This document shows, piece after piece, positions 42,232 to 49,630 of a stretch of 64,000 bases of DNA (the first letter of the stretch is position 1; every line of letters starts with the position of its first letter). A program made the position numbers and the translations under genes. Under the pieces are notes generated by a model that was not told the DNA's origin, searched no databases, and worked only from the letters and a program-made list of their open reading frames with translations. The stretch comes from JBBQNR01 sp963774075 (GTDB taxonomy: Bacteria > Actinomycetota > Thermoleophilia > Solirubrobacterales > JBBDJG01). The DNA lies in NCBI GenBank assembly GCA_963774075.1, contig CAVZDP010000003.1:871667-935666 (forward strand). The letters run 5' to 3'.

Positions 42232-43491
42232 TCAGAGATAGAAGAGGGCGAGGTAGGCCGAGGCGAGCCCCACGGACAGCAGAGTGACGAGGCTTCCCAC
42301 CTTCAGGAAGCGCCAGAACGAGATCTTCATCCCGGCCCGCTCGGCGAGGCTCGCCGCGACGAGGTTCGCGGCCCCCCCGATCAGCGTCGCATTGGCGCCG
42401 AAGTCGGCGCCGAGGGCCAGCGCCCACCAGTGGGTGTCGCTCTCGCGCCCGCTCAGCTCCTGCACGTCGTTGATGACGGGGATCATCGCCGTCGTGAAGG
42501 GGATGTTGTCGATCAGCGCCGAGGCGATTGCGCTGATCCAGGTGATCGCGAGGATGGTCGCGGGGAACGAGTCCTCGGTCAGGTTCGTTATCCCCTGAGC
42601 GACGTCCTCGAGCACGCCCTCGTGCTCCAGCCCGCCGACCAGCACGAAGAGCCCGACGAAGAAGAAGAGCGTCGCCCAGTCGACCTCGTTCAGCGCCTCC
42701 TCCACCGTCTGCCGGGTCAGAAAGAGCATCATGGTCGCGCCGGCGAGCGCGACCGTCGCCGGCTCGAGGTCGAGCGGCTCGCCGAGGAAGAACCCGATCA
42801 GCACCGCGGCGAGGATCGGCGCGTGGCGCCGGAGCATCGGTGCGTCGCGGATCGTCGCCCGGGCGTCGAGCGCCATCAGCCGCGCGCGCTTGGGCTCGGC
42901 GGTTTGCAGCTCGTCGCGATAGACCCAGTACAGGAGAAGGATCGTCGCAACGAGCGTGAAGAGCGCGATCGGGCCCAGGTTGACCAGGAAGTCCACGAAG
43001 GAGAGCCCGGTCGCGCCACCGATGAGGAGGTTTGGAGGGTCGCCGATCAGCGTCGCCGTGCCGCCGATGTTGGCGGCCATGACCTCCATGATCAGAAGCG
43101 GGAACGGGGAGATGTCGAGCGTGTCCGCGAGCAGGAAGCTGATCGGGACCACGAGCAGGATCACGGTCAGGTTGGGCAGGAACGCGGAGAGCACTCCCGT
43201 GATCGCGCCGAGGGCCGCGAACAGCGCCAGAGGCCGTCCGCGCGATAGCTGGCCCGCCCGCACGGCCACGAAGTCGTACAGGCCGGTCTTCTCACTCTGC
43301 GTGACCACGACCATCATCCCGACGAGCAGTCCGAGAGTGCCGAAGTCGATCGCTTCGATCGCCTGGTCCTGACTCACGACGCCGAGCAGGACCACGAGCG
43401 CCGCCCCCGCCAGTGCCGCCTTCGTGCGGTGGACCCGGTCGGTCGTGATCACGGCAAGCGCGGCGAGGAAGATGAGGACCGCGAGCAGCAA
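42232..43491 (-). CDS. ArsB/NhaD-family ion transporter
   Basis: 419 aa integral membrane protein with about 11 helices, from TTG 43491. Two symmetric re-entrant motifs are plain: NLTVILLVVPISFLLAD with MAANIGGTATLIGDPPNLLIG in the first half, and DNIPFTTAMIPV with ALGADFGANATLIGGAANLVAAS in the second. This is the IT/ArsB-NhaD superfamily. Substrate may be arsenite, Na+/H+ or a di/tricarboxylate. No ars genes are adjacent, so Na+/H+ or anion transport is equally possible. TAGATT lies 9 nt before the start. Confidence 0.88.
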   Translation of the reverse strand: MLLAVLIFLAALAVITTDRVHRTKAALAGAALVVLLGVVSQDQAIEAIDFGTLGLLVGMMVVVTQSEKTGLYDFVAVRAGQLSRGRPLALFAALGAITGVLSAFLPNLTVILLVVPISFLLADTLDISPFPLLIMEVMAANIGGTATLIGDPPNLLIGGATGLSFVDFLVNLGPIALFTLVATILLLYWVYRDELQTAEPKRARLMALDARATIRDAPMLRRHAPILAAVLIGFFLGEPLDLEPATVALAGATMMLFLTRQTVEEALNEVDWATLFFFVGLFVLVGGLEHEGVLEDVAQGITNLTEDSFPATILAITWISAIASALIDNIPFTTAMIPVINDVQELSGRESDTHWWALALGADFGANATLIGGAANLVAASLAERAGMKISFWRFLKVGSLVTLLSVGLASAYLALFYL

Positions 43492-43500
43492 GGCAAGCTG

Positions 43501-43506
43501 AATCTA
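43501..43506 (-). promoter_or_regulatory. Candidate -10 element (TAGATT) of the ArsB/NhaD transporter
   Basis: Minus strand; 9 nt upstream of the TTG start with no ribosome binding site visible. Confidence 0.35.
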
Positions 43507-43553
43507 TCGGGCGGCTTGGCCTCCGCTTCGCGGACGCCGAAGGGGCCAGTCTG
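43501..43553 (+). repeat. Possible degenerate copy of the dispersed repeat
   Basis: AATCTATCGG followed by hairpin TCCGC-TTC-GCGGA, then GCCGAAGGGGCCAGT. It aligns loosely with GAATATCGAG / CCGGC-TTC-GCCGG / ACACCTAAAGTCCAGT of the other copies, with the hairpin again kept by paired changes. Similarity is weak. Confidence 0.35.
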
Positions 43554-43601
43554 TGAAGCCTGACCCCCGGCGCGAGCCGCAGGAGGGGATGGCGGCTGCC
43601 G

Positions 43602-43886
43602 TTAGGAAGCGCCCCAGCCCGCCGCCTGCCGTGGTGGTGACGGCATGAGGGTGCCCGCCTCGCCGCCGTAAAGCGGCTCGGCGGGCTGGCGGCGGGGCTG
43701 GGTGCGGAACACGAACGAAAGCTGCGGAGGCGGTTGCAGCCCGTCCGGGTGGGCGGGCCTGAAGGTGGGACAGGGCTCCTTCAAGCCAAGGGCACAAAGC
43801 ATGTTCTGGTGGAAGAAGCAATCCTCGCAGCGCAGCTTCTTGGAGCGAGCTCGCCGGGTCTGCTGCTGTGATGCGATTGCTGTCAC
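43602..43886 (-). CDS. Small Cys-motif protein, possible zinc or Fe-S binder
   Basis: About 94 aa from GTG 43886; the start is uncertain and the frame runs on to 44027. The core is KKLRCEDCFFHQNMLCALGLKEPCPTFRP, with Cys in a C-x2-C-x8-C-x7-C pattern that could bind one metal or cluster, followed by HPDGLQPPPQLSFVF. The N-terminus is basic and Gln-rich, the C-terminus loose. The conserved-looking CPTFRP suggests a real protein. No family assigned; a nucleic-acid-binding zinc protein is one possibility. Confidence 0.6.
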   Translation of the reverse strand: MTAIASQQQTRRARSKKLRCEDCFFHQNMLCALGLKEPCPTFRPAHPDGLQPPPQLSFVFRTQPRRQPAEPLYGGEAGTLMPSPPRQAAGWGAS

Positions 43887-44021
43887 GGCGCGGCATGGTG
43901 AGCCATCGGGGCAAGGATTTCCAGACCCCCCCGAGTCGCCACAGCCCAAAATCGACCATTTCCTTTTTTCGGCCGCGTTTTGGTCCACGCAGTTTGGGTA
44001 TTGCGAACCGTCGAGCGAAAC

Positions 44022-44049
44022 CGACACCCCCCCGATCGGGGGGGTGTCG
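44022..44049. terminator. Perfect 28-bp palindrome after the hydroxyacid dehydrogenase
   Basis: CGACACCCCCCCGA and its exact inverse complement meet at the centre with no loop (positions 44022-44035 and 44036-44049). It begins directly after the TGA of the dehydrogenase on the minus strand and runs into a short T-rich stretch, so it is best read as the terminator of mdh and this gene. Perfect symmetry could also serve a dimeric protein. Confidence 0.65.
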
Positions 44050-44955
44050 TCAGGTCACCGGCGTCGGGGGGTCTCGTCCATCCAGCGCCGCGATCACGTT
44101 CTCGGCCGCCAGGCGAGCCATCGCGTCCCGGGCCTTTCGGGTGGCCGAGCCCAGATGGGGGGCGAGGACCACGTTCTCGAGCTCGATCAGCTCGGGCGGG
44201 ACCTCGGGCTCGTTCTCGTAGACGTCGAGCCCTGCCGCAGCGAGCGGACCTTCACGCAGGGCCCGTGCCAGCGCCGCGGTGTCGACGATTCCGCCGCGAG
44301 ATGTGTTGACCAGGATCGAGCCCGGCTTGAACGCCGCGAGCAGCTCGGCGTCCACGAGATGTCGCGTCTCGGGCGTGAGCGGGACGTGCAGCGTGACGAA
44401 GTCGGACTCCGCGACGAGGTCCCGCAGGTCGCGGCGCTCGGCGCCGGGGCGCTCGTTGCGCGAGTGGTGCAGGAGCCGGGGGCGGAAGCCCTGCAGGATC
44501 TCCGCGACGCGGGTTCCGATCCTGCCCATCCCGACGATCCCCACCGTCGCCTCGGCGAGCTCCGTGCCGAGAAGCTGCTCCGGCTCCCACCCTGTCCACT
44601 CCCCGCGCCGCACGATCCGCTCTCCCTCGCCCAGCCTGCGTGCGGCGGCCAGCATCAGCGCCACGGCGAGCTCCGCGGTGGCGTTGGTCAGCACGCCGGG
44701 GGTGTTCGTGACGACGACTCCGCGCTCGCGGCAGGCCTCCATGTCGATGTTGTCGTAGCCGACGGCGAAGTTGGCGACGATGCGCAGCTGCGGGCCGGCG
44801 GCGTCGAGGACGTCGGCATCGATCCGCACAGTCGGGTCGGCCACGATTGCTTCCGCGCCGGCGACGTGCTCCAGGCCGATGGCGACCTCGTAGCGCTCGC
44901 GCAGGGCGTCCAGTCCGGCCGCCGGCAGCGAGCGCGCGACAACGACCAGGGGCAC
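44050..44955 (-). CDS. D-isomer-specific 2-hydroxyacid dehydrogenase (glyoxylate/hydroxypyruvate reductase-like)
   Basis: 301 aa, GTG start. NAD(P)H-dependent reduction of a 2-keto acid. The nucleotide loop is TVGIVGMGRIGTRVAEIL (GxGxxG); ILVNTSRGGIVDT supplies the catalytic Arg, LDVYENEPE the Glu and APHLGSAT the His of the family triad. Length and FAVGYDNIDMEAC suit D-glycerate dehydrogenase or glyoxylate reductase more than the longer SerA. It follows mdh by 6 bp on the same strand, so the two keto-acid enzymes form an operon. Confidence 0.92.
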   Translation of the reverse strand: MPLVVVARSLPAAGLDALRERYEVAIGLEHVAGAEAIVADPTVRIDADVLDAAGPQLRIVANFAVGYDNIDMEACRERGVVVTNTPGVLTNATAELAVALMLAAARRLGEGERIVRRGEWTGWEPEQLLGTELAEATVGIVGMGRIGTRVAEILQGFRPRLLHHSRNERPGAERRDLRDLVAESDFVTLHVPLTPETRHLVDAELLAAFKPGSILVNTSRGGIVDTAALARALREGPLAAAGLDVYENEPEVPPELIELENVVLAPHLGSATRKARDAMARLAAENVIAALDGRDPPTPVT

Positions 44956-44961
44956 GAGCCT

Positions 44962-45891
44962 CTAGAGCTTCGCCATCGCCTCGACGAGCTCGCGCACGGC
45001 GGCGGCGGACCTGTGCAGGTCCTCTTTCTCCTCGTCGGAGAGCTCGATTTCGATTATCTCCTCGACGCCGTCGCGGCCGAGCTTCACCGGCACGCCCACG
45101 AAGAGCCCGTCGATCCCATACTCGCCGTCGCAGTAGGCCGCACAGGGCAGCACCCGCTTCTGGTCGAGCAGGATCGAGTCCACCATCTCGGCCACGGCCG
45201 CGGCAGGGGCGTAGAACGCCGAACCCGCCTTCAGGAGCTTCACGACCTCGGCACCTCCGTCCCGGGTGCGCTGCACGATCTCGTCGAGCCGCATCCTGTC
45301 GATCATCTGTGACACCGGGACGCCCGCAACGTTGGTGTAGCTCGTCACCGGGACCATCGTGTCGCCGTGTCCTCCCAGGACGAACCCGGTCACGTCGCGC
45401 ACCGACACGCCGAGCTCCCAGGCGAGGAAGGTCCGAAACCGCGCGGAGTCGAGGATCCCGGCCATCCCGACGACACGCTGGCGCGGGAACTCCGACTTCT
45501 CGAGCGTGACATGACACATCGCGTCGAGCGGGTTCGTGACGCAGATGATGATCCCGTCGGGCGAGCGCTGCCCGACCTCCTCCGTCACCGTTTCGACGAT
45601 TTCCTTGTTCGCCGCCAGCAGGTCGTCCCGGCTCATGCCGGGCTTGCGCGGAAGTCCCGAGGTGATGACGACGATGTCCGAGCCGGAAGTCTCGTCGTAC
45701 GTGTTGCTTCCCGTCACGTTCGGCTCGTACCCGACGACGGGCCCGGCCTGGTTGAGGTCGAGCGCCTTGCCTTGCGGCATACCTTCCACGATGTCTACAA
45801 GCACGATGTCTGCGTAGTCCCGTTCGGCTAACCGCTGTGCTGTCGTCGCACCCACGTTGCCGGCACCGATGACCGTGATCTTGCTTCTCAT
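44962..45891 (-). CDS. mdh: Malate dehydrogenase
   Basis: 309 aa from ATG 45891, preceded by GGAGGG. Interconverts malate and oxaloacetate with NAD. The LDH-like type: SKITVIGAGNVGATTAQRL nucleotide loop, VLVDIVEG (Asp for NAD), SGLPRKPGMSRDDLL with the substrate-binding Arg pair typical of MDH, NPLDAM, and GGHGDTMVPV with the catalytic His. TCA-cycle enzyme; the window also holds isocitrate dehydrogenase and an sdh operon. Divergent from the AT-hook gene, co-directional with the 2-hydroxyacid dehydrogenase. Confidence 0.96.
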   Translation of the reverse strand: MRSKITVIGAGNVGATTAQRLAERDYADIVLVDIVEGMPQGKALDLNQAGPVVGYEPNVTGSNTYDETSGSDIVVITSGLPRKPGMSRDDLLAANKEIVETVTEEVGQRSPDGIIICVTNPLDAMCHVTLEKSEFPRQRVVGMAGILDSARFRTFLAWELGVSVRDVTGFVLGGHGDTMVPVTSYTNVAGVPVSQMIDRMRLDEIVQRTRDGGAEVVKLLKAGSAFYAPAAAVAEMVDSILLDQKRVLPCAAYCDGEYGIDGLFVGVPVKLGRDGVEEIIEIELSDEEKEDLHRSAAAVRELVEAMAKL

Positions 45892-45971
45892 CTGCTGACC
45901 CTCCGTTCTTGCTTGCCGGGTTCTGGGAAACTTACAGTTGAATCGCTCCCCCGACGCACGAGGTGAACACA

Positions 45972-46445
45972 TTGGCAACGACGGACTTTCTCACGAAGCA
46001 ACGCAAGCAGATCGGGGCGAGGCTCGAGGAGCTTCGCCCCCTTTACGAGGAGTACCTGACGCTCGAGAAGGCGCAAGAGGCACTCGATCGAGTGGAGACA
46101 CCGGTCCGCCGCGCTGTGGGCCGCCCCCGCGGGCCGGGACGTCCGCCCGGAAGCCGTAACAGCACGAAGACCGTACGCACGACGCGGAAGAAGCGCTCTG
46201 CGAGCAGTGCCCGGGCGACCAAGAGCACCCGCCGCGCCGGCGCCCGCAGGAAGACGAGGCGCACACGCAGCGGCGGCACGCGCGCCGAGCAGACGCTGGC
46301 CGCGATCAAGCAGAGTCCGGGGATAGGGATCTCCGACCTCGCGAAGAAGCTCGGCATCCGCCCGAACTACCTCTACCGGGTGACCGCACAGCTTCACCGC
46401 GAACGGAGGATCCGGCGCCGCAACGGCGGTTTCCAAGCCGCGTAG
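45972..46445 (+). CDS. AT-hook and winged-helix DNA-binding protein (possible nucleoid protein)
   Basis: 157 aa from TTG 45972, because GAGGTGA lies 5 nt upstream; GTG 45963 is an alternative. Three parts: an N-terminal coiled coil (IGARLEELRPLYEEYLTLEKA) for dimers; a central Arg/Lys/Ser/Thr-rich linker opened by GRPRGPGRPPGSR, two AT-hook-like cores; and a C-terminal winged helix (AAIKQSPGIGISDLAKKLGIRPNYLYRV, then LHRERRIRRRNGGF). The design resembles H-NS/Lsr2-type nucleoid proteins functionally, but not by sequence. Followed by the tandem repeat array. Confidence 0.7.
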   Translation: MATTDFLTKQRKQIGARLEELRPLYEEYLTLEKAQEALDRVETPVRRAVGRPRGPGRPPGSRNSTKTVRTTRKKRSASSARATKSTRRAGARRKTRRTRSGGTRAEQTLAAIKQSPGIGISDLAKKLGIRPNYLYRVTAQLHRERRIRRRNGGFQAA

Positions 46446-46489
46446 CGCCGGCGGCGCCGCCAGGCGGCTTTCGACAACGGGTCAGGAGG

Positions 46490-46773
46490 GGCGGCCTACG
46501 GCCGCCCCCATCGGAATATCGAGTCGGCTCCGCCGAACACCTAAAGCTCACGAGGGTCGGCCTACGGCCGCCCCCATCGGAATATCGAGTCGGCTCCGCC
46601 GAACACCTAAAGTCACGAGGGTCGGCCTACGGCCGCCCCCATCGGAATATCGAGTCGGCTCCGCCGAACACCTAAAGTCACGAGGGTCGGCCTACGGCCG
46701 CCCCCATCGGAATATCGAGTCGGCTCCGCCGAACACCTAAAGTCACGAGGGTCGGCCTACGGCCGCCCCCATC
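46490..46773 (+). repeat. Tandem array of the dispersed hairpin repeat (four and a half units)
   Basis: Units start with GAATATC at 46514, 46580, 46645 and 46710 (periods 66, 65, 65) and are nearly identical. Each holds GAATATCGAG, hairpin TCGGC-TCC-GCCGA, ACACCTAAAGT, then a second hairpin CGGCC-TAC-GGCCG and CCCATCG. The one difference seen is CTAAAGCTCA versus CTAAAGTCA in the first unit. The last half unit enters the isocitrate dehydrogenase gene and encodes its last nine residues. It lies between convergent genes. There are no unique spacers, so it is not a CRISPR array. Confidence 0.9.
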
Positions 46774-47843
46774 TTTTCTATTACGGCGTCAGCCACATCC
46801 GACGTGCCAACCGCGGTCGGGTCATCGCGCGACGGCTTCATGTCGTAGGTGACGGACTTGCCCTCGGCGATCACCGCGGCGATCGCCGACTCCATGCGAT
46901 CAGCCGCCTCCTGCTCGTGCAGGTGACGCAGCATCATCACGCCGCTCAGCATGAGCGCCATCGGGTTGACCTTGTTCATGCCCTTGTACTTCGGCGCCGA
47001 GCCGTGCGTCGCCTCGAAGACCGCGTACTCGTCGCCGATGTTGCCGCCCGGGGCCATCCCGAGCCCGCCGATCATCCCCGCGCCCAGGTCGGACACGATG
47101 TCACCGTAGAGGTTCGGCAGCACGATGACGTCGTACTCCTCCGGGCGTGAGACGAGCTGGTTGCAGAGATTGTCGATGATCCGGTCCTCGAACTCCATGT
47201 TGGAGTAGCCCTCCGCTACCTCCTGCGCCGTACGCAGGAAGAGCCCGTCGGAGAACTTCATGATGTTGGCCTTGTGCGCCGCCGTCACCTTGCGGCGGCC
47301 ATTCTCGAGCGCGTACTCGAACGCGGCTTTCACGATCCGCGTCGTCCCGAACACGGAGATCGGCTTGATCGAGATTCCTGCGTCCTCCCGGATCTCCTTG
47401 TCCGCCAGCTCGCGCACGACCTCGCGCAGCTTCGCCGCCTCCTCCGAGCCCTGCTCGAACTCGATTCCGGCGTAGAGGTCCTCGTGGTTCTCGCGCACGA
47501 TCACGATGTCGGTCTCCGGGAAGCGGGTGCGCACCCCCTCGTATGCCTTGCACGGCCGCAGGCAGCAGTAGAGGTCGAGCTCCTTGCGGAGCGCCACGTT
47601 CACCGACCGGAAGCCGGAGCCGACGGGGGTCGTGATCGGCGCCTTGAGGGCGACCTTGTTGCGCCTGATCGACTCGATCACGCGGTCTGGGAGCGGCGTC
47701 CCCTCACGCTCGTAGACGTCGGCGCCGGCCTCCTGCAACTCCCATTCGAACTCGACTCCGGTCGCCTCGAGCACCCGGCGCACCGCCTCGGCGAGCTCGG
47801 GTCCGGTGCCGTCTCCGGGTATCAAAGTCACGGTGTAGGCCAA
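46743..47843 (-). CDS. Isocitrate dehydrogenase (NAD-type, IDH/IPMDH family)
   Basis: 366 aa, TTG start behind GGAGGGAG. Decarboxylates isocitrate to 2-oxoglutarate. LIPGDGTGPELAEAV opens the family; PCKAYEGVRTRFPETDIVIVRENHEDLYAG holds substrate-binding Arg residues; LPNLYGDIVSDLGAGMIGGLG holds the metal-binding Asp pair; EATHGSAPKYKG starts the nucleotide region, and the residues there favour NAD. The 366-aa length matches bacterial NAD-type enzymes. The last residues (MGAAVGRPS) and the stop are encoded by the dispersed repeat, so the native C-terminus was probably replaced. Confidence 0.92.
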   Translation of the reverse strand: MAYTVTLIPGDGTGPELAEAVRRVLEATGVEFEWELQEAGADVYEREGTPLPDRVIESIRRNKVALKAPITTPVGSGFRSVNVALRKELDLYCCLRPCKAYEGVRTRFPETDIVIVRENHEDLYAGIEFEQGSEEAAKLREVVRELADKEIREDAGISIKPISVFGTTRIVKAAFEYALENGRRKVTAAHKANIMKFSDGLFLRTAQEVAEGYSNMEFEDRIIDNLCNQLVSRPEEYDVIVLPNLYGDIVSDLGAGMIGGLGMAPGGNIGDEYAVFEATHGSAPKYKGMNKVNPMALMLSGVMMLRHLHEQEAADRMESAIAAVIAEGKSVTYDMKPSRDDPTAVGTSDVADAVIEKMGAAVGRPS

Positions 47844-47938
47844 TGCCTCTCCCTCCAGGGTCGTAGCGATCCAGGCGGAAAAGTCCGCCGTACCGGCGCA
47901 TTATTCCCGTTTCCCGTGCGACCGCCTTCCGCGCGCAG

Positions 47939-47944
47939 TAGAGT
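47939..47944 (+). promoter_or_regulatory. Candidate -10 element (TAGAGT) of the acyl-CoA dehydrogenase
   Basis: TAGAGT lies 6 nt before ATG 47951; no Shine-Dalgarno site intervenes. Confidence 0.4.
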
Positions 47945-47950
47945 TGTCTC

Positions 47951-49624
47951 ATGGCCGTGGCAGAGCCCGCTCGCGCACCCTTCTCGGCCACTCACGAGGT
48001 CTTCAACCAGGCCCCGCCGCTCGAGGGCTACAACGTCTTCGAGCAGGACCGGCCCCTCGTGGAGGCGCTCGCCCGCGAGGGCGGGGAATGGGCTCGCGAC
48101 CGCGCCAGGGCGGCGGGCGAGGTGGCCGGCGGCGAGGCGATCGAGTGGGGCCGGCAGGCGAACGAGAACCCCCCCAAGCTACGCACGCACGACCGCCACG
48201 GCAACCGCATCGACGAGGTCGAGTTCCACCCCTCCTGGCACCGGCTGGTCGAGCTGGCCGTTTCCAGTGGGTCGCACTCCCTGCCGTGGACCGAGGACAG
48301 GCCGGGCGGACACGTCGCTCGCGCAGCGATCTTCATGACGCTCGGACAGGCCGAGGGCGGGCATGGCTGTCCCATCTCCATGACCTACTCCGCCGTGCCG
48401 GCGCTGCGCGCCGTGCCGGAGCTCGCCGCAGAGTGGGAGCCGCTGCTGACCTCGACGACGTACGACCCGCGCCTCGTGCCGGTGGCGGACAAGGCCGGCG
48501 CTCTCTGCGGGATGGCGATGACGGAGAAGCAGGGCGGCTCGGACGTGCGCGCGAACACCACGATCGCCACGCCTTTGAACGGCGGCGGGTCGGGGGGCGA
48601 GTACGAGGTGGTCGGCCACAAGTGGTTCTGCTCCGCGCCGATGTGCGACGCATTTCTCGTGCTGGCTCAAGCACCGGGCGGTCTCTCGTGCTTTTTGCTC
48701 CCGCGCGTGCTACCCGACGGGACGCGCAACCGCTTCCACCTCCAGCGCCTGAAGGACAAGCTCGGCAACCGCTCGAATGCCTCGAGCGAGGTCGAGTTTC
48801 ACGGCGCGTGGACCAGGATGGTCGGCGAGGAGGGCCGCGGCGTGCCGACCATCATCGAGATGGTCAATCACACCCGCCTCGACTGCGTGCTCGGGACCAC
48901 GGCCGGAATGCGACTCGGCGTCGCAAAGGCGACACATCACGCTGCCCACCGCTCCGCTTTCGGCAACCGCCTCATCGACCAGCCGCTGATGCAGAACGTG
49001 CTCGCCGACCTCTGTATCGAGTCGGAGGCCGCGACCGTGACCGCGATGCGCCTTGCTCGCTCGTACGACCAGTCCGGCGGCGACGAGCAGGAGACGCAGT
49101 TCAAGCGCCTGGCGACCGCCGTCGTGAAGTACTGGGTCTGCAAGCGAGGCCCGGCGCACGCCGTCGAGGCGCTCGAGTGCTTCGGGGGCAACGGCTACGT
49201 CGAGGAGTCCGGCATGCCGCGCCTCTTCCGGGAGTCGCCCCTGAACTCGATCTGGGAGGGCTCCGGCAACGTCATCTGCCTGGACGTCCTGCGGGCGCTG
49301 GTACGCAGCCCAGCGGCGTTGGAGGCGTTCTACGCCGAGCTCGACCAGGCCGCCGGCACGGATGCGCGCCTGGATGCGTTCACTCGTTCCCTGCGCGAGG
49401 AGCTCTCCGACTTCGAGGGCATCGAGATACGCGCGCGCTCGGTCGTCGAGCGGATGGCGCTGGCGCTCCAGGGATCGCTGCTGGTGCGATTCGGCGACGC
49501 CGCGGTGGCCGATGCGTTCTGCGGCTCGAGGCTGACCGGCGACTGGGGACAGGCTTTCGGAACCCTCCCGCCGGGCGCCGACTTCAAGAGCATCGTCGAG
49601 CGCCACACGCCCGCAGTTTCCTGA
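47951..49624 (+). CDS. Acyl-CoA dehydrogenase, AidB-like
   Basis: 557 aa, longer than typical acyl-CoA dehydrogenases (~380) and matching the AidB group. FAD-dependent; oxidises an acyl-CoA or, in AidB itself, binds DNA and may destroy alkylating agents. HEVFNQAPPLEGYNVFEQD is the AidB opening; GMAMTEKQGGSDVRANTT is the FAD/substrate loop; QTFKRLATAVVKYWVCKRG-type helix (here QFKRLATAVVKYWVCKR) and ECFGGNGYVEESGMPRLFRESP with NSIWEGSGNV are the C-terminal signatures. Leaderless-type start; divergent from isocitrate dehydrogenase. Confidence 0.93.
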   Translation: MAVAEPARAPFSATHEVFNQAPPLEGYNVFEQDRPLVEALAREGGEWARDRARAAGEVAGGEAIEWGRQANENPPKLRTHDRHGNRIDEVEFHPSWHRLVELAVSSGSHSLPWTEDRPGGHVARAAIFMTLGQAEGGHGCPISMTYSAVPALRAVPELAAEWEPLLTSTTYDPRLVPVADKAGALCGMAMTEKQGGSDVRANTTIATPLNGGGSGGEYEVVGHKWFCSAPMCDAFLVLAQAPGGLSCFLLPRVLPDGTRNRFHLQRLKDKLGNRSNASSEVEFHGAWTRMVGEEGRGVPTIIEMVNHTRLDCVLGTTAGMRLGVAKATHHAAHRSAFGNRLIDQPLMQNVLADLCIESEAATVTAMRLARSYDQSGGDEQETQFKRLATAVVKYWVCKRGPAHAVEALECFGGNGYVEESGMPRLFRESPLNSIWEGSGNVICLDVLRALVRSPAALEAFYAELDQAAGTDARLDAFTRSLREELSDFEGIEIRARSVVERMALALQGSLLVRFGDAAVADAFCGSRLTGDWGQAFGTLPPGADFKSIVERHTPAVS

Positions 49625-49630
49625 GCGCGG

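Noticed and set aside
46490..46773. Tandem repeats resembling a CRISPR array
   Set aside because: Units are contiguous and nearly identical over their whole length; there are no unique spacers and no cas genes.
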